From Pseudomonadota bacterium (lineage in GTDB: Bacteria; Pseudomonadota; Gammaproteobacteria; Steroidobacterales; Steroidobacteraceae): DNA of 64,000 nucleotides. Positions 1 to 17,283 of the stretch are shown one piece after another. The DNA lies in the NCBI GenBank assembly GCA_021808195.1, contig JAKBCE010000003.1, forward strand, positions 62,001 through 126,000, written 5' to 3'. Position numbers and translations under genes: made by a program. The notes under the pieces were generated by a model, which saw only the letters and a program-made list of their open reading frames with translations, was not told the origin of the DNA and did not search any database. The stretch's first letter is position 1. Each line of letters opens with the position of its first letter.

Positions 1-1143
1 GATCACGGGCCGGCGCACCCGCTCCTTGACGCGGCTTGCCACCAGACCCACCACGCCCTGATGCCAGCTCGCATCGAACAGGCACACCGCATTGCGCTGC
101 ACCGCGCGGGCGTGCCTCTGATCCAACACCCGCACCGCCGCAAACGCCTCGGCCTGCATGCGCGCCTCGATCTCGCGCCGCTCGCGATTGAGCGCATCGA
201 GCCGCGCGGCAAGCGCGCCGGCCGCTGCCGGCGCCTCGAGCAGGCAGTGAATGCCGATCGACATGTCATCGAGCCGCCCGGCGGCATTGAGCCGCGGCGC
301 CACGGCGAAGCCCAGATCCGAGGTGCTGGTGCGCCCGAGGGGCCGCCCGGCCGCCTCGAGCAGCGCGCGGATGCCGGCGACGCAGCGCCCGGCGCGGATG
401 CGCCGCAAGCCCTGCGCCACGAGCACGCGGTTGTTGCGATCGAGCGGCACCAGATCGGCGACGGTGCCGAGGGCGACCAGGTCGAGCCACTCGGCCACCC
501 CCGGGGCGTTGGCGCCGAGGAGCCCGGCCGCCTCGAGCCGCCGACGCAGCGCGGCGAGCACGTAGAAGGCGACCCCGACCCCGGCAAGCGCACGGCTCGC
601 GAAGCGGCTCGCGGGCAGGTTGGGATTGACGATGACGCGCGCCTCGGGCAGCTCGCTGCCCGGCAGGTGATGATCGGTGATCAGCACCTCGATGCCGAGC
701 GCGCGCGCCTCGGCGACGCCGGCGAGGCTGGCAATGCCGTTGTCCACCGTGACGATCAGGCTCGGGGCGCGCTCGGCCGCCACGCGCACGATCTGCGGCG
801 TCAGCCCGTAGCCGAACGCAAAGCGGTTGGGCACCAGAAAATCGGCCGTAAAGCCCCACGCACGCAGCGCCCGCAGCATCAGCGCGGTGCTCGTCGCCCC
901 ATCGGCATCGAAATCCCCGATCACCAGAATGCGCCCGCCATCGCGCTGGGCGAGCAACAGCTCGGCGGCCGCCTCGACCGACTCCAGCGTGCTCACCGGC
1001 GCGAGCCGCTCGAGCGAGGTGTCGAGATCCTCGGCGCTGCGCACTCCGCGGGCGCGATACACGCGGTGCAGCACCGGATGCAGCGCCGCGGGCAGCGTGA
1101 GCGTCTCAGCGCCGCTCGCGCGACGCACCACGCGCAGCATCAT
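1..1143 (-). CDS. recJ: Single-stranded-DNA-specific exonuclease RecJ, N-terminal part (cut by window edge)
   Basis: This is the first 381 codons of RecJ, a 5'-3' single-strand DNA exonuclease of recombinational and mismatch repair; the C-terminal part lies before base 1. The reverse translation shows the DHH-phosphoesterase core: DFDADG at residues 77-82, VTVDNG at 131-136 and the DHH triplet at 157-159, which supply the metal ligands. Translation can start at either of two adjacent ATG codons (1143 or 1140). The first overlaps the stop codon of the upstream RpfE-type gene by four bases, suggesting coupled translation. The frame is open to the window edge and the motifs are intact, so nothing suggests a pseudogene. 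Confidence 0.93.
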   Translation of the reverse strand, partial: MMLRVVRRASGAETLTLPAALHPVLHRVYRARGVRSAEDLDTSLERLAPVSTLESVEAAAELLLAQRDGGRILVIGDFDADGATSTALMLRALRAWGFTADFLVPNRFAFGYGLTPQIVRVAAERAPSLIVTVDNGIASLAGVAEARALGIEVLITDHHLPGSELPEARVIVNPNLPASRFASRALAGVGVAFYVLAALRRRLEAAGLLGANAPGVAEWLDLVALGTVADLVPLDRNNRVLVAQGLRRIRAGRCVAGIRALLEAAGRPLGRTSTSDLGFAVAPRLNAAGRLDDMSIGIHCLLEAPAAAGALAARLDALNRERREIEARMQAEAFAAVRVLDQRHARAVQRNAVCLFDASWHQGVVGLVASRVKERVRRPVI

Positions 1144-2153
1144 GTCAGCGCCTCCAATCCGGCCCGCCCGCGCCGCCAGCGGCGCCACAGATCGCGTGCG
1201 CGCAACGACCACGCCCGGTCATTCGCCAGCAGCCACAGACGCTCGAGCTCCCCGGTCCGCAGCGCTGCGAGCGCCGGGGCAAACCACTCCCGGTCGAGCA
1301 CGGCGAGCGCGCCGAGCAGGTCGGCGCCCGGCTCGCGCCAGAGCACCTCGCGCACCTCGAGCACGTGCAGCGCACGCTCGATCGGACGGCCGGGCGCATA
1401 CGGCCAGTGCGGCGGGCTCACCGCGCACGGCGTGTCGGCCCCGAGACAGATCAGGCCATCGACGTACGCATCGATACCCAGTGCCTGCGCCGGCAGCGTC
1501 CGCTCGGCCCGCTCGGCGCACGGAGCCCCGCCGCCCCAGAGCCACAGCGTCGAGACCGGCGGCACCCCGCGGCCAGCCCGCTCAGCGTTGAGCGGATGGG
1601 TATACAGCCACATCTCCAGTTCCGCCCCGAGTCGCCGCAGTGCTGCCGACCCCGGACCCTGCGCCAGCGCCTCGGCGAGCGGGCCGGCCGCCACCCGCGC
1701 CGGCTCCAGAGTCTGCGCCCCCTCTGCCGGCGGCCCCGAAAGCACGAACGCGCCGCTCGGCAGGGGCGCGAGCGCCAGTGCGCTCGGGCCGAACAGCGCG
1801 TTGAAATCCGTGGCGAGCCGCGTGCACTCCTCGGCGCTCAAGCGCAGCCGCCCGCGCCGCTCCAGGTGCACCCGTCCCACCCCCTCGGTGAGGTGCAGCG
1901 GCTCGGCGAGCCACACGGCCGGGCCGAGCGGCCCGCTCGCCGCGGCGCCCGCCACGCTCGCCGCCGGCAGCGCCGCGTAGCGCGCGAGCCCGAGCCAGCC
2001 GGCCACCCACTCGCGCCAGCCGTGCTCGAGTGGCGTGCGGCGCGCGAAGCGCCCCAGCGTCTCGAGCGCCGCCAGCGCCCCGCGCGCACCCGCTGGCGCC
2101 TCGGCCGCGGCGCCGAGATACAAATCCGCAATGACGATGACGAGTTCGCTCAC
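1140..2153 (-). CDS. RpfE-type protein of unknown biochemical function
   Basis: A 337-residue protein starting at GTG (2153). It has the hallmarks of the family annotated as regulatory protein RpfE or phosphoglycerate-mutase-like (COG4255): an aromatic-acidic stretch WLYTHPLNAERA and the signature VSTLWLWGGG in the middle of the chain. The family is commonly found beside recJ, as in the rpf cluster of Xanthomonas, and here too recJ follows with a four-base overlap. No catalytic function is established. The N-terminal third is Ala/Gly/Leu-rich and low in complexity, typical of this genome's base composition. Family assignment is by remembered motif and neighbourhood, not a search. Confidence 0.75.
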   Translation of the reverse strand: MSELVIVIADLYLGAAAEAPAGARGALAALETLGRFARRTPLEHGWREWVAGWLGLARYAALPAASVAGAAASGPLGPAVWLAEPLHLTEGVGRVHLERRGRLRLSAEECTRLATDFNALFGPSALALAPLPSGAFVLSGPPAEGAQTLEPARVAAGPLAEALAQGPGSAALRRLGAELEMWLYTHPLNAERAGRGVPPVSTLWLWGGGAPCAERAERTLPAQALGIDAYVDGLICLGADTPCAVSPPHWPYAPGRPIERALHVLEVREVLWREPGADLLGALAVLDREWFAPALAALRTGELERLWLLANDRAWSLRARDLWRRWRRGRAGLEALT

Positions 2154-2171
2154 GGGCGGTATCGTACCGTC

Positions 2172-2543
2172 ATGCGATTCACATTAGAGAACGGCACGCA
2201 GGTCAACACGGTGCGCGCCTACTCGGCGCAGGCGCTGCGCATCGGGGAGACGGTGGTGCGCGCGAGCTGCATCCTCAGCGCCGAGCGGCTCATCACCGAG
2301 TGGGCTCCGGTGCGCTTCGAGGCGCTCGAGGTGGCGCATCTGGAGACGATCTTCGCGCTCGAGCCGCAGCTGGTGCTGGTCGGCACCGGCAGCCGCCAAC
2401 GCTTCGCACCGCCGCCGATCCGCTCAGCCTTCAGCGAGCGGGGCATCGGACTCGAGGTGATGGATCTCGGCGCGGCCTGCCGCACCTTCAACATTCTGGT
2501 GCACGAGGACCGTCGGGTCGCCGCGGCGCTGTTTTTCGACTGA
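2172..2543 (+). CDS. DUF498 / Mth938-like domain protein
   Basis: A 123-residue protein of the small DUF498 (COG3737) family, related to the mitochondrial complex I assembly factor NDUFAF3. Visible features are an N-terminal strand region, the glycine turn LVLVGTGSRQRFAPP, and a C-terminal GIGLEVMDLGAACRTFNIL segment that matches the family's usual MDTGAACRTYNIL pattern. No enzymatic activity is known for the bacterial members. It starts at ATG 2172, only 18 bases from the divergent RpfE-type start, so the two genes must share or overlap their promoters. The alternative upstream extension of this frame runs antisense through the RpfE-type gene and is not credible. Confidence 0.82.
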   Translation: MRFTLENGTQVNTVRAYSAQALRIGETVVRASCILSAERLITEWAPVRFEALEVAHLETIFALEPQLVLVGTGSRQRFAPPPIRSAFSERGIGLEVMDLGAACRTFNILVHEDRRVAAALFFD

Positions 2544-2905
2544 CCGGCGCGCGGCGAAGAAGACACAGGGGAAGGGGTTGGGATTTCGCGTCCCGCCGCG
2601 CCGGACGGTCTCCCGCCGCGCAGCCGTGTTATTGCTTTGCAAGGGTCGCGATCAAACTGTTGCTTTTCTCTCAGCGCCCCTCCTCCCTGTGCCTTCTCCT
2701 TTTGTCCCCCGGCAGCGCGCATGTCGCCAGTGAGAGACGGCGCTATGTTAACCATGGCCAATTTCGCATTGCAAGCGTTTCGCCGCAGCGACGCCGGCGA
2801 GCGCCCACGCGCCGGGCACCGGCGGCACCGCCCGCCGGAATGCGCACGCAATGCATTTCGATTTCAATCGGTTGCGCTCTGCAGTTCGCGCCGTATCACG
2901 CGCAT
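2544..2905. other. Intergenic region between convergent genes
   Basis: About 360 bases between the stops of the DUF498 gene and pcm. It contains a pyrimidine-rich stretch on the plus strand (about 2655-2720), with a few T runs that could serve transcription ending, but I could not find a convincing hairpin. Short open frames on both strands have no recognisable content. No RNA gene was seen. Confidence 0.5.
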
Positions 2906-3568
2906 TCAGCCCTTGCCACCGAGCAGTGGCACGAACGCGACACGACCGAGGGATTCGCGCACCACGCCGGCCTCCTGGCGGGTGAAACGCAGCAACTCCT
3001 GCTCGCCTTCCGGTCCCACCGGCACGATCAGCCGCCCGCCGGGGGCGAGCTGACGCAACAGCACCGGCGGCACCACCAGGGGCGCGGCCGCCACCAGAAT
3101 GCCGTCAAACGGTGCGTGCGTCTTCCAGCCCTGTGCACCATCGCCGTGATGAAACCTGACATTGCGGATCTCGAGCTCGCGCAGCCGCTCCTTGGCGCGC
3201 TCGAGCAGCCCGGCGATGCGCTCGATGGTGAACAGGCGCTCCACGAGCGGCGCCAGCACCGCGCTCTGATAGCCGCAGCCGGTGCCCACCTCGAGCACGT
3301 TGGCGAGCGCGCCGCCCTCGAGCAGCGCGGCGCTCATGCGCGCCACGATATAGGGCTGGGAGATGGTCTGACCGAAGCCGATCGGCAGCGCCGTGTCCTC
3401 GTAGGCGCGGCTGCCGAGCGCCTCATCGACAAAGATGTGCCGTGGCACGTTGCGGATGCGATCGAGGACGGCGAGATTGTCGATGCCCTGCTCGCGCAGC
3501 CGCTGCACCAGCCGGTCGCGGGTGCGCGCCGAGGTCATGCCGATGCCCGAGAGGCGCAGATCACTCAT
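2906..3568 (-). CDS. pcm: Protein-L-isoaspartate O-methyltransferase
   Basis: A 220-residue SAM-dependent methyltransferase that methylates L-isoaspartyl residues so that damaged proteins can be repaired. The family substrate-side motif TISQP is at residues 68-72, and the SAM-binding glycine loop [10 protein letters not shown] is at 91-100, followed by the acidic strand LFTIERI. Length is normal. The gene starts inside the end of surE (8-base overlap), the common surE-pcm arrangement. In many gammaproteobacteria nlpD and rpoS follow; here the next feature is a 360-base convergent gap. Confidence 0.95.
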   Translation of the reverse strand: MSDLRLSGIGMTSARTRDRLVQRLREQGIDNLAVLDRIRNVPRHIFVDEALGSRAYEDTALPIGFGQTISQPYIVARMSAALLEGGALANVLEVGTGCGYQSAVLAPLVERLFTIERIAGLLERAKERLRELEIRNVRFHHGDGAQGWKTHAPFDGILVAAAPLVVPPVLLRQLAPGGRLIVPVGPEGEQELLRFTRQEAGVVRESLGRVAFVPLLGGKG

Positions 3569-4319
3569 CGAGCCGCTCCAGCCAACTCTGCAGCGGTGCG
3601 AGCGCCGCGTGGCGTGTCAGGTCGATCTGCAGCGGCGTGATCGACACGTAGCCCTCGGCGACGGCATGAAAATCCGTGCCTGGACCGGCATCCTGCTGCG
3701 CCCCGGCCGGCCCCACCCAGTACACCGGCCGGCCGCGCGGGTCGCGCGCCGGAATGACTGGCTCGGACCGATGGCGGTAGCCGAGCCGCGTAGCGCGAAA
3801 CCCGCGCAGCGCCTCGAGCGGTACGTCCGGCACGTTCACGTTGAGGATGAGCGAGTTGTCGAGCGGCCGCTCGAGCATCTCGGCGATCAGCCGATGGGCC
3901 ACCGCCGCACCGGTGTCGAAGTGCGCGCCGCTGCCCGGATGCGTGCACAGCGAAATCGCCAGCGTCGGCAGACCGAGGAAGCGCCCCTCGATCGCTGCGG
4001 CCACCGTGCCGGAATAGAGCACGTCATCGCCGAGGTTGGCCCCGTCGTTGACGCCCGAGACCACCATGTCGTGCTCGAAGTCAAAGAGTCCAGTGATCGC
4101 CAGGTGCACGCAGTCGGTCGGGGTGCCCTGCACGCAGTACAGGCCCGGCTCGATCTCGAGTACGCGCAGCGGCATATCGAGCGTGAGGGAATTGCTGGCG
4201 CCGCTGCGGTTGCGGTCCGGAGCAACCACGGTAACCTCGGCGAGGTCCGCCAGCTTGCTCCGCAGCACGCGGATGCCCTGAGCGTGGTAGCCGTCATCGT
4301 TGCTGAGCAGTATTTTCAC
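3561..4319 (-). CDS. surE: 5'/3'-nucleotidase SurE
   Basis: Metal-dependent phosphatase acting on nucleoside 5' and 3' monophosphates, linked to stationary-phase survival. From the GTG start at 4319 the protein begins [15 protein letters not shown], placing the metal-binding Asp pair at residues 8-9 as in the family; [20 protein letters not shown] holds the conserved Asn/Asp loop. Length is 252 residues, as expected. An in-frame TTG at 4346 would add nine residues but sits directly against its GAGGA, leaving no spacing, so I prefer GTG. Overlaps pcm by 8 bases. Confidence 0.93.
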   Translation of the reverse strand: MKILLSNDDGYHAQGIRVLRSKLADLAEVTVVAPDRNRSGASNSLTLDMPLRVLEIEPGLYCVQGTPTDCVHLAITGLFDFEHDMVVSGVNDGANLGDDVLYSGTVAAAIEGRFLGLPTLAISLCTHPGSGAHFDTGAAVAHRLIAEMLERPLDNSLILNVNVPDVPLEALRGFRATRLGYRHRSEPVIPARDPRGRPVYWVGPAGAQQDAGPGTDFHAVAEGYVSITPLQIDLTRHAALAPLQSWLERLDE

Positions 4320-4395
4320 GGGGCGGCGCTGTCTCGGCGAGGACAATCCTCGGGAAGGGCGCGACTATACTGGAAGCAAATTCCGCGGAGGAAGC

Positions 4396-4929
4396 GTGTG
4401 CGCATCAGACTGCGAAGATGACTGGCGGCTGTTCCGCGAGGCCGTGCGCGACGTGCGGCGGCTCGAGCCGCCGAGCCCCCCCGGCGGGCGGCCCAAGCCG
4501 CCTCCGGCGGCGCGCTTCAGCCGCGCCGACCGGCTGGCCGTGCTCGAGGAGAGCCTCGCCGGTGAGCCGATCGATCCGCTGCTCGCCAGCGGGGAGGCGC
4601 TCGTGTTTCGCCGCGAAGGGGTATCGCTGCAGCTGCTGCGGCGGCTGCGGCGCGGGGAATTTCGGGTGCAGGCCGAACTCGACCTGCACGGGCTCACGAT
4701 GCAGCAGGCGCGCGCGGCGCTGCGGGAGTTCCTGGCCGAAGCGCTGGCGCGCCGCTGGCGCTGCGTGCGCATCATTCACGGCAAGGGTCTGCGCTCGGGG
4801 CACCGTGGACCGGTCTTGAAGGGCATGGTCGCCTCGGTGCTGCGACGGCTCTCGCCGGTGCTCGCGTTCGTCTCGGCGCGTGCCGTCGACGGCGGTACCG
4901 GAGCCCTCTACGTGCTGCTGTCCTCGTAG
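4396..4929 (+). CDS. Smr-domain protein
   Basis: A 177-residue protein with a C-terminal Smr (small MutS-related) domain, a fold associated with nucleic-acid endonuclease activity; the bacterial stand-alone members (SmrA/SmrB type) cleave RNA or DNA structures. Visible hallmarks are LDLHGLTMQQARAALREFL and the second motif IIHGKGLRSGHRGPVLK. The N-terminal part is a proline-rich linker and a charged segment. The start chosen is GTG 4396, with GGAGG at 4387-4391; longer starts would read through the divergent surE promoter region. Its last 22 bases overlap the end of convergent truD. Confidence 0.87.
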   Translation: MCASDCEDDWRLFREAVRDVRRLEPPSPPGGRPKPPPAARFSRADRLAVLEESLAGEPIDPLLASGEALVFRREGVSLQLLRRLRRGEFRVQAELDLHGLTMQQARAALREFLAEALARRWRCVRIIHGKGLRSGHRGPVLKGMVASVLRRLSPVLAFVSARAVDGGTGALYVLLSS

Positions 4930-5945
4930 TCCTCGAGCGCGAACAGCTCGCGCAGCACTGCCGTGGCGTATGCCCCGCGCGCCAGGCGAAACGCCAGCAC
5001 CACGGCCCCGGGCTGCCACTGCACGCTGAGTTCGCGTACGGCCACCCGCAGGCCGCGCCGCTCCTGGCGCATGCCGGCCGCCTCGAGCCGCGCGCACAAC
5101 GGCGCGTACGCGCCGGCCACGCGCTGCTCAAGCTCGCGCACGGCCCCCTGCGAGTCGAGCTCCCCGGCGCCCCAGAGCGGCCCGCTGGGGTGGATCTCGA
5201 GCCGCTCGCAGCGCGCCGCGAGCGTCGCATCGGGCTCCTCGACCGCGAAATGACTGCCGCGACCATCGAGCACGGCGCGATCCCCGGACTGCAGCTGCGC
5301 CCAGCTCTGCGCGCCGACCCGCTCGGCGAGCACGGCGTTGAACACCAGGCTGCGGGCGGCCGAGAGCACGAAGCCGCGCTCGCTCGGGCGCAGCGTGCGC
5401 GGATCGGCCGCCGCCCGCTCCAGATTGGCCCCCTCGCGCCCGAAGCGCTGCGGACCGAAATAGTTCGGCACGCCCTGCGCTTCGATGCGGCGCACCCGCT
5501 CCTGCAGCGCTGCGGGCGGCGGCGGCGCCCCGCGCGCGATGATGCGAAAGCAATTGCCCGCATGCGCCCCGCGCGGCAACTTGCGGCTGTGTGCGTGCGC
5601 AGCGAGCACCTCAAAGCCCGGCCCGCTCAGCCCCGCCCACTCGAGCCCCGAGTGCGCCGCGCGCGGCACCGAGAACCACTGCACCGTGACCGCATGGCGG
5701 TCCTTCAGCCCGGCGTAGCCCACATCGGCGGCACGGCAGCCGGCGAATCGGGCCAGCTCGCGCGCCACCCACGCGGTATTGGCATCGCGCTTGCGCACCT
5801 GCAGCAGCACGTGCGCACCGCTGCCCGATGGCGCGAAGCCGAGGGACTCCTCGACGTAGAAGTCCTCCGGTGCCGTACGCACGCTCACCCTCGCCAGCGC
5901 CGCCCCATGGGCGCGCGGCGGATCAAGAGCCGCCTCAGGGACCAT
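4908..5945 (-). CDS. truD: tRNA pseudouridine(13) synthase TruD
   Basis: Converts uridine 13 of tRNA-Glu to pseudouridine. The start ATG at 5945 overlaps the end of ispF by 11 bases, giving a 345-residue protein, normal for the family. The catalytic motif [11 protein letters not shown] is at residues 79-89, with the nucleophilic Asp at 82, and [11 protein letters not shown] follows later as in other TruD proteins. The frame stays open upstream of this ATG, but that part runs through ispF in another frame and encodes nothing recognisable. Part of the ispD-ispF-truD group. Confidence 0.94.
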   Translation of the reverse strand: MVPEAALDPPRAHGAALARVSVRTAPEDFYVEESLGFAPSGSGAHVLLQVRKRDANTAWVARELARFAGCRAADVGYAGLKDRHAVTVQWFSVPRAAHSGLEWAGLSGPGFEVLAAHAHSRKLPRGAHAGNCFRIIARGAPPPPAALQERVRRIEAQGVPNYFGPQRFGREGANLERAAADPRTLRPSERGFVLSAARSLVFNAVLAERVGAQSWAQLQSGDRAVLDGRGSHFAVEEPDATLAARCERLEIHPSGPLWGAGELDSQGAVRELEQRVAGAYAPLCARLEAAGMRQERRGLRVAVRELSVQWQPGAVVLAFRLARGAYATAVLRELFALEDYEDSST

Positions 5946-6408
5946 CGAGCAGCACGACCGCCTGTGCGCCGATGCCTTCGGCACGCCCGAGGAAGCCGAG
6001 CTTCTCGGTGGTGGTCGCCTTGACGTTGACCGCCTCGGGCGCGACCTCGAGCAGCTCGGCGATGCGTGCGCGGATCGCCTCGCGATGCGGACCGAGTTTC
6101 GGCCGCTCGGCGAGCAGCGTGAGGTCGGCATTGCCCACCCGCAGCCCGCGCTCGCGCAGCATCGCGAGGGTGGCGCGCACGAAGTGCGCGCTGTCAGCGC
6201 CCCGCCAGCGCGGATCGGTGTCGCGGAAGTGCTGCCCGATGTCGCCGAGCCCCGCCGCACCGAGCAGCGCATCGGTCAGGGCATGCAGCAGCACATCCCC
6301 GTCGGAGTGGGCGAGCACGCCCTCGGTGTGCGCCACGCGCACCCCGCCCAACATGATGTGATCGCCCGGAGCGAACGCGTGCACATCGAAACCCGAACCG
6401 ACTCTCAT
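5935..6408 (-). CDS. ispF: 2-C-methyl-D-erythritol 2,4-cyclodiphosphate synthase
   Basis: Fifth enzyme of the MEP isoprenoid pathway: cyclises CDP-methylerythritol 2-phosphate, releasing CMP. The ATG at 6408 gives a 157-residue protein beginning [12 protein letters not shown]; Asp8, His10 and His42 (in [16 protein letters not shown]) are the zinc ligands. The C-terminal [19 protein letters not shown] is the CDP-binding and oligomer-contact region. The start overlaps the ispD stop by four bases (ATGA), so the two MEP enzymes are probably co-translated. Confidence 0.96.
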   Translation of the reverse strand: MRVGSGFDVHAFAPGDHIMLGGVRVAHTEGVLAHSDGDVLLHALTDALLGAAGLGDIGQHFRDTDPRWRGADSAHFVRATLAMLRERGLRVGNADLTLLAERPKLGPHREAIRARIAELLEVAPEAVNVKATTTEKLGFLGRAEGIGAQAVVLLDGP

Positions 6409-7085
6409 GCCGCCGCCTCCAACAGTGCCGCAGCGATGGTCAGATCCGCCGCGGTCGTGATCTTCAGATTGGCCGCCGAGCCGGCCACCAGCACCGGGTG
6501 CTGCCCGGCCCACTCGAGCGCCTGCGCCTCATCGGTCGGGCGGCGCTGCGCGGCGTGCGCCTGATCGAGCGCGGCACAGAGCGGCCCGTAGCGAAACATC
6601 TGCGGCGTCAGGGCACGCCACAGCCCGGCCCGATCGACCGTCTCGGCCACCGCACCGTGCGCATCGGCGCGCTTGAGGGTGTCGGCGGCAGGCGTGGCGA
6701 GCAGCCCGCCGAGCGGATGCGCCGCAAGGCTGCCGAGCAGCCGCTCCAGATCCTGCCCCGGCAGGCACGGGCGCGCCGCATCGTGCACCAGCACCCAGTC
6801 CTCGGCCGCGGCGCGCGGAGCGAGCGCCGCGAGCGCGTTGCGCACCGAGTCGCTGCGCTCGGCGCCCCCGGGGGTGGTGTGCACCGCTGCCGGGGCGATC
6901 GTCGGCCAGTACGGATCGCCCGGCGCGAGCGCCACCATCACGCCGGCGCAGCGCGTATCGCGCAAAAATGGCGCCAGTGCCCACTCGATGACGGTCCGAC
7001 CGGCGAGCGCGGCGTACTGCTTGGGACGCTCAGTGCCGAACCGACGGCCGATGCCGGCGGCGGGCATCACCAGCCAGTAGCGCAT
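6405..7085 (-). CDS. ispD: 2-C-methyl-D-erythritol 4-phosphate cytidylyltransferase
   Basis: Third enzyme of the MEP pathway: transfers CMP from CTP to methylerythritol phosphate. 226 residues. The nucleotide-binding N-terminus [17 protein letters not shown] (from residue 8) has the Gly-rich loop and catalytic Arg/Lys. VHDAARPCL supplies the Asp ligand, and the C-terminal [11 protein letters not shown] is also typical. It follows ftsB with only three bases between, the same order as in E. coli. Confidence 0.96.
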   Translation of the reverse strand: MRYWLVMPAAGIGRRFGTERPKQYAALAGRTVIEWALAPFLRDTRCAGVMVALAPGDPYWPTIAPAAVHTTPGGAERSDSVRNALAALAPRAAAEDWVLVHDAARPCLPGQDLERLLGSLAAHPLGGLLATPAADTLKRADAHGAVAETVDRAGLWRALTPQMFRYGPLCAALDQAHAAQRRPTDEAQALEWAGQHPVLVAGSAANLKITTAADLTIAAALLEAAA

Positions 7086-7088
7086 GGG

Positions 7089-7388
7089 TCAGCGGCGATC
7101 GGCCGGCGGGAAGCGCGGCGGTTCGACGACCATGTAGAACGTCTCATGCGGACCGATCATGCCGAGTTCGCTGCGCGCCCGCTCCTCGAGCGCGGCGGTG
7201 CCGGTCTTCAGATCGGCCACCTCGGCGGCGAGACGGGCGTTGCGCCGCGTGAGCCGCGCGTTGAGCTTCTCCTGCGCGGCGACCGCCCGCTCGAGCCGAT
7301 ACACCGGCCGGACCCCCTCGCCCGAGATCCAGATCCGGTACTGCAGGAGCACCAGGGCGGCGAGCAAAGCGGCGGCGAGCAGTTTCAA
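7089..7388 (-). CDS. ftsB: Cell division protein FtsB
   Basis: A 99-residue bitopic inner-membrane protein that joins FtsL and FtsQ in the divisome. It has a short N-terminal cytoplasmic tip, one membrane helix (LLAAALLAALVLLQYRIWI) and a periplasmic coiled coil, with the family's glycine-rich join (SGEGVRPVYRLE) right after the membrane. Located between eno and ispD exactly as in other gammaproteobacteria, which strengthens a call that sequence alone could leave vague. Confidence 0.9.
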   Translation of the reverse strand: MKLLAAALLAALVLLQYRIWISGEGVRPVYRLERAVAAQEKLNARLTRRNARLAAEVADLKTGTAALEERARSELGMIGPHETFYMVVEPPRFPPADRR

Positions 7389-7457
7389 CGGATCCCCGTC
7401 CCCATCATCCGGCCGGCAACCGACAGCCCGGGAGCTTACGGGCGCCGGCGCGGCCGA

Positions 7458-9601
<2,144 letters not shown>

Positions 9602-9608
9602 GGCCCTC

Positions 9609-11303
<1,695 letters not shown>

Positions 11304-11351
11304 TCATGGCTGCATGCACGACGGGCCGACAGCGTAGCACAATCGGTGCGG

Positions 11352-12734
11352 TTAGTGGGGCGTCTTGTGCCAGAGCAGCCGCGCGCGGTGGGTCGCGCCG
11401 CGCGCCGCGCGCACGCTCGCCTCGAGCCACAGGTCCGCCACCGCGAGCAGCGTGCCGTCGCAGAACACCAGCGGCAATCGGGAGCGCTCGGCCGGCGGCA
11501 CGCGCGCCTCCTGCAGCAGACTTTTCAGCGCTCGGCGCGCCCCGCCCGGGTGCAAGCGCAGGCGCTCCCCGCCACGCCGCCAACGCACCGTGAGCGGCGC
11601 GCCGAGCGCCTGCAGATCGAGTGGACCGTGCGCATCGGGTCGCAGCTCGAGCACCCCGCAACCCTCGGGCAGCTCGCAGCGCGGCGAGCGGCGCGGATCC
11701 CAGCGGATCTCCTCGACCGGGGCGGCGTGCCGCCCCCGGTGCGCGCCCGGTTCGAGCACCAGCCGATCGGCCTGGCGCTCAACCCGCCACTCGCCCCAGG
11801 CGACCTGCGGATGGGCATCGGCGCGTGCCTCGATCACGGCGCTGGCGATCTGCTCGAGCCGGCGCGCATCGGGCACGGTGTGCCCGCCCTGCGCGATCCA
11901 GTAGCGCAGCGCGTTGCGCCGGCGCGCCGCACTCAACGCACGCAGCGCTTTCACCGACAGCGCCGCTCCGTCGCTGGCCCGCTCGAGGTCGGCACGCGCC
12001 AGGGTCTCGAGCAGCCGCTGGCCCTCGGCCGCGTGCCGCGCAGTGCGCGCCACCGCCGCGCCCACTGCGCTCCAGCGTGTGCGCACCGCCGGCAGCACCT
12101 GGCGGCGCAGGTAGTTCCGATCGAAGCGCTCATCGGCATTGCTCGGATCCTCGAGCACCCTCAGCGCGGCGGCCTCGACCCAGGGCGCGAGCTGCGCGCG
12201 GGTGAAACCGAGCAGCGGACGGGCGTGGCGGCCGGGACCGAAGGCGGCGAGCTCGGGCATGGCGGCGAGTCCGGGCAGTCCACAGCCGCGAAACAACTGC
12301 AGCAGCACCGTTTCGAGCTGATCGTCCTGGGTGTGGGCCGTGAGCAGCACCTCGGCCGGGGCAAGCAGCCGCGCCAGGGCCCGGTAGCGCTCGGCGCGTG
12401 CGGCCTCCTCGAGCGAGCCCCCCGGCCGGCGCGCCACGGTGACGCGCACCACCTTCAGCGGCACGCCGAGGCGGCGCGCGAGTGCTCGGCAGTGGCGCGC
12501 CCACTGGGCGGAGTCGGGGTGCAGACCATGATCGATGTGGACCGCGCGCAGAGCGAAGTGCCTGGCGCGCACCCCGGCGAGCGCCGCCAGCAGCGCCGTC
12601 GAGTCGATGCCGCCGCTGAATGCGACGCACAGCGCTACGTGGGGGAACTCCGGCAGCAGCGCCGCCAGGCGCTCACTCAGCCGCTCGCTCGAGAATGCCC
12701 GGGCGGGCCGCACGCCCCGCCGCGGTGCGCTCAC
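11352..12734 (-). CDS. tilS: tRNA(Ile)-lysidine synthase TilS
   Basis: Attaches lysine to C34 of the minor tRNA-Ile with anticodon CAU, switching it from Met to Ile identity; normally essential. 460 residues. The N-type ATP pyrophosphatase loop [15 protein letters not shown] is near residue 40, followed by [10 protein letters not shown] and a central [18 protein letters not shown] motif; the TilS substrate-binding and C-terminal domains follow. ATG 12734 overlaps the accA stop by four bases, the same accA-tilS order as in many gammaproteobacteria. Confidence 0.95.
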   Translation of the reverse strand: MSAPRRGVRPARAFSSERLSERLAALLPEFPHVALCVAFSGGIDSTALLAALAGVRARHFALRAVHIDHGLHPDSAQWARHCRALARRLGVPLKVVRVTVARRPGGSLEEAARAERYRALARLLAPAEVLLTAHTQDDQLETVLLQLFRGCGLPGLAAMPELAAFGPGRHARPLLGFTRAQLAPWVEAAALRVLEDPSNADERFDRNYLRRQVLPAVRTRWSAVGAAVARTARHAAEGQRLLETLARADLERASDGAALSVKALRALSAARRRNALRYWIAQGGHTVPDARRLEQIASAVIEARADAHPQVAWGEWRVERQADRLVLEPGAHRGRHAAPVEEIRWDPRRSPRCELPEGCGVLELRPDAHGPLDLQALGAPLTVRWRRGGERLRLHPGGARRALKSLLQEARVPPAERSRLPLVFCDGTLLAVADLWLEASVRAARGATHRARLLWHKTPH

Positions 12735-13696
12735 GAGGCGCTCTCTCCGTACACGCCGAAGCCGGCGATGCGCTCGGCGCGCAGCGGCACCAGCCGCTCG
12801 CGCGGCAGCGCCTCGAGCGCATCCAGATGGGTCAGGATGGCCGCCTTCAGCCGCCCGACGGTGGTTGCCGGATCGCGGTGCGCCCCGCCGAGGGGCTCCT
12901 CGATCACCTCATCGACCAGGCCGAGCCGCTCGAGCCGCTCGGCGGTCATGTTCAGCGCCTCGGCGGCCGCCTCGCGCTTGTCCTGGCTCTTCCAGAGAAT
13001 CGAGGCACAACCCTCCGGGGAGATCACCGAGTAGATGCTGTACTGCAGCATCAGCAGCCGGTCGCACACCCCGATGGCGAGCGCCCCGCCCGAGCCGCCC
13101 TCGCCCGTCACCACCGAGACGATCGGAATCGCCAGGGTCGACATCTCGAGCAGGTTGCGCGCGATCGCCTCGCTCTGGCCGCGCTCCTCGGCGCCGACGC
13201 CCGGATAAGCGCCCTGCGTATCGATCAGCGTCACCAGCGGCAGGTCGAAACGCTCCGCGAGCTGCATCAGGCGCAGCGCCTTGCGGTAGCCCTCGGGCCG
13301 CGGCATGCCGTAGTTGCGCCGCACGCGCTCTTTGGTGTCGCGGCCTTTCTGGTGGCCGATGATGACGATCGGACGGCCCTCGATGCGCGCCAGCCCGCCC
13401 ACGATCGCCCCGTCATCGGCATACATCCGATCGCCGTGCAGCTCGTTGAAATCCGTGCACAGCGCGCCGATGTAATCGAGCGTATAGGGCCGGTGCGGGT
13501 GGCGCGCGAGCTGCGTGATCTGCCAGGGAGTGAGGTTGGCGAAGATGCTGGTGGTGAGCTGGCGGCTCTTCGCCTGCAGCCGCGCGATCTCCTCCTGGAT
13601 GTTGACCTCGGGGTCGCAGGTGACGTGCTTGAGCTCCTCGATCTTCGCTTCGAGCTCGGCGATGGGCTGTTCGAAATCGAGAAAGGCGACGGCCAT
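12731..13696 (-). CDS. accA: Acetyl-CoA carboxylase, carboxyltransferase subunit alpha
   Basis: Alpha subunit of the carboxyltransferase that makes malonyl-CoA for fatty acid synthesis; works with AccD, which is not in this window. Starting at ATG 13696 gives 321 residues opening [19 protein letters not shown]. The core [16 protein letters not shown] oxyanion/CoA-binding segment and [13 protein letters not shown] are intact. The open frame extends upstream of the ATG toward dnaE but has no family content. Lies 71 bases downstream of dnaE and overlaps tilS. Confidence 0.97.
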   Translation of the reverse strand: MAVAFLDFEQPIAELEAKIEELKHVTCDPEVNIQEEIARLQAKSRQLTTSIFANLTPWQITQLARHPHRPYTLDYIGALCTDFNELHGDRMYADDGAIVGGLARIEGRPIVIIGHQKGRDTKERVRRNYGMPRPEGYRKALRLMQLAERFDLPLVTLIDTQGAYPGVGAEERGQSEAIARNLLEMSTLAIPIVSVVTGEGGSGGALAIGVCDRLLMLQYSIYSVISPEGCASILWKSQDKREAAAEALNMTAERLERLGLVDEVIEEPLGGAHRDPATTVGRLKAAILTHLDALEALPRERLVPLRAERIAGFGVYGESAS

Positions 13697-13767
13697 GCGG
13701 ATTACCGGAGTTGTCTCGTGCTGGGCGCGAGGGTACGGGCGGCGCGCCCAGCGTGCAAGCGCCGCCC

Positions 13768-17280
<3,513 letters not shown>

Positions 17281-17283
17281 CGC

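Noticed and set aside
2637..3053. A 138-codon plus-strand frame in the gap before pcm
   Set aside because: It runs into pcm antisense, is low-complexity and has no ribosome site.
4366..4371. TATACT as a promoter -10 for the Smr-domain gene
   Set aside because: It is well placed before the GTG start, but no acceptable -35 hexamer is spaced 16-18 bases upstream.
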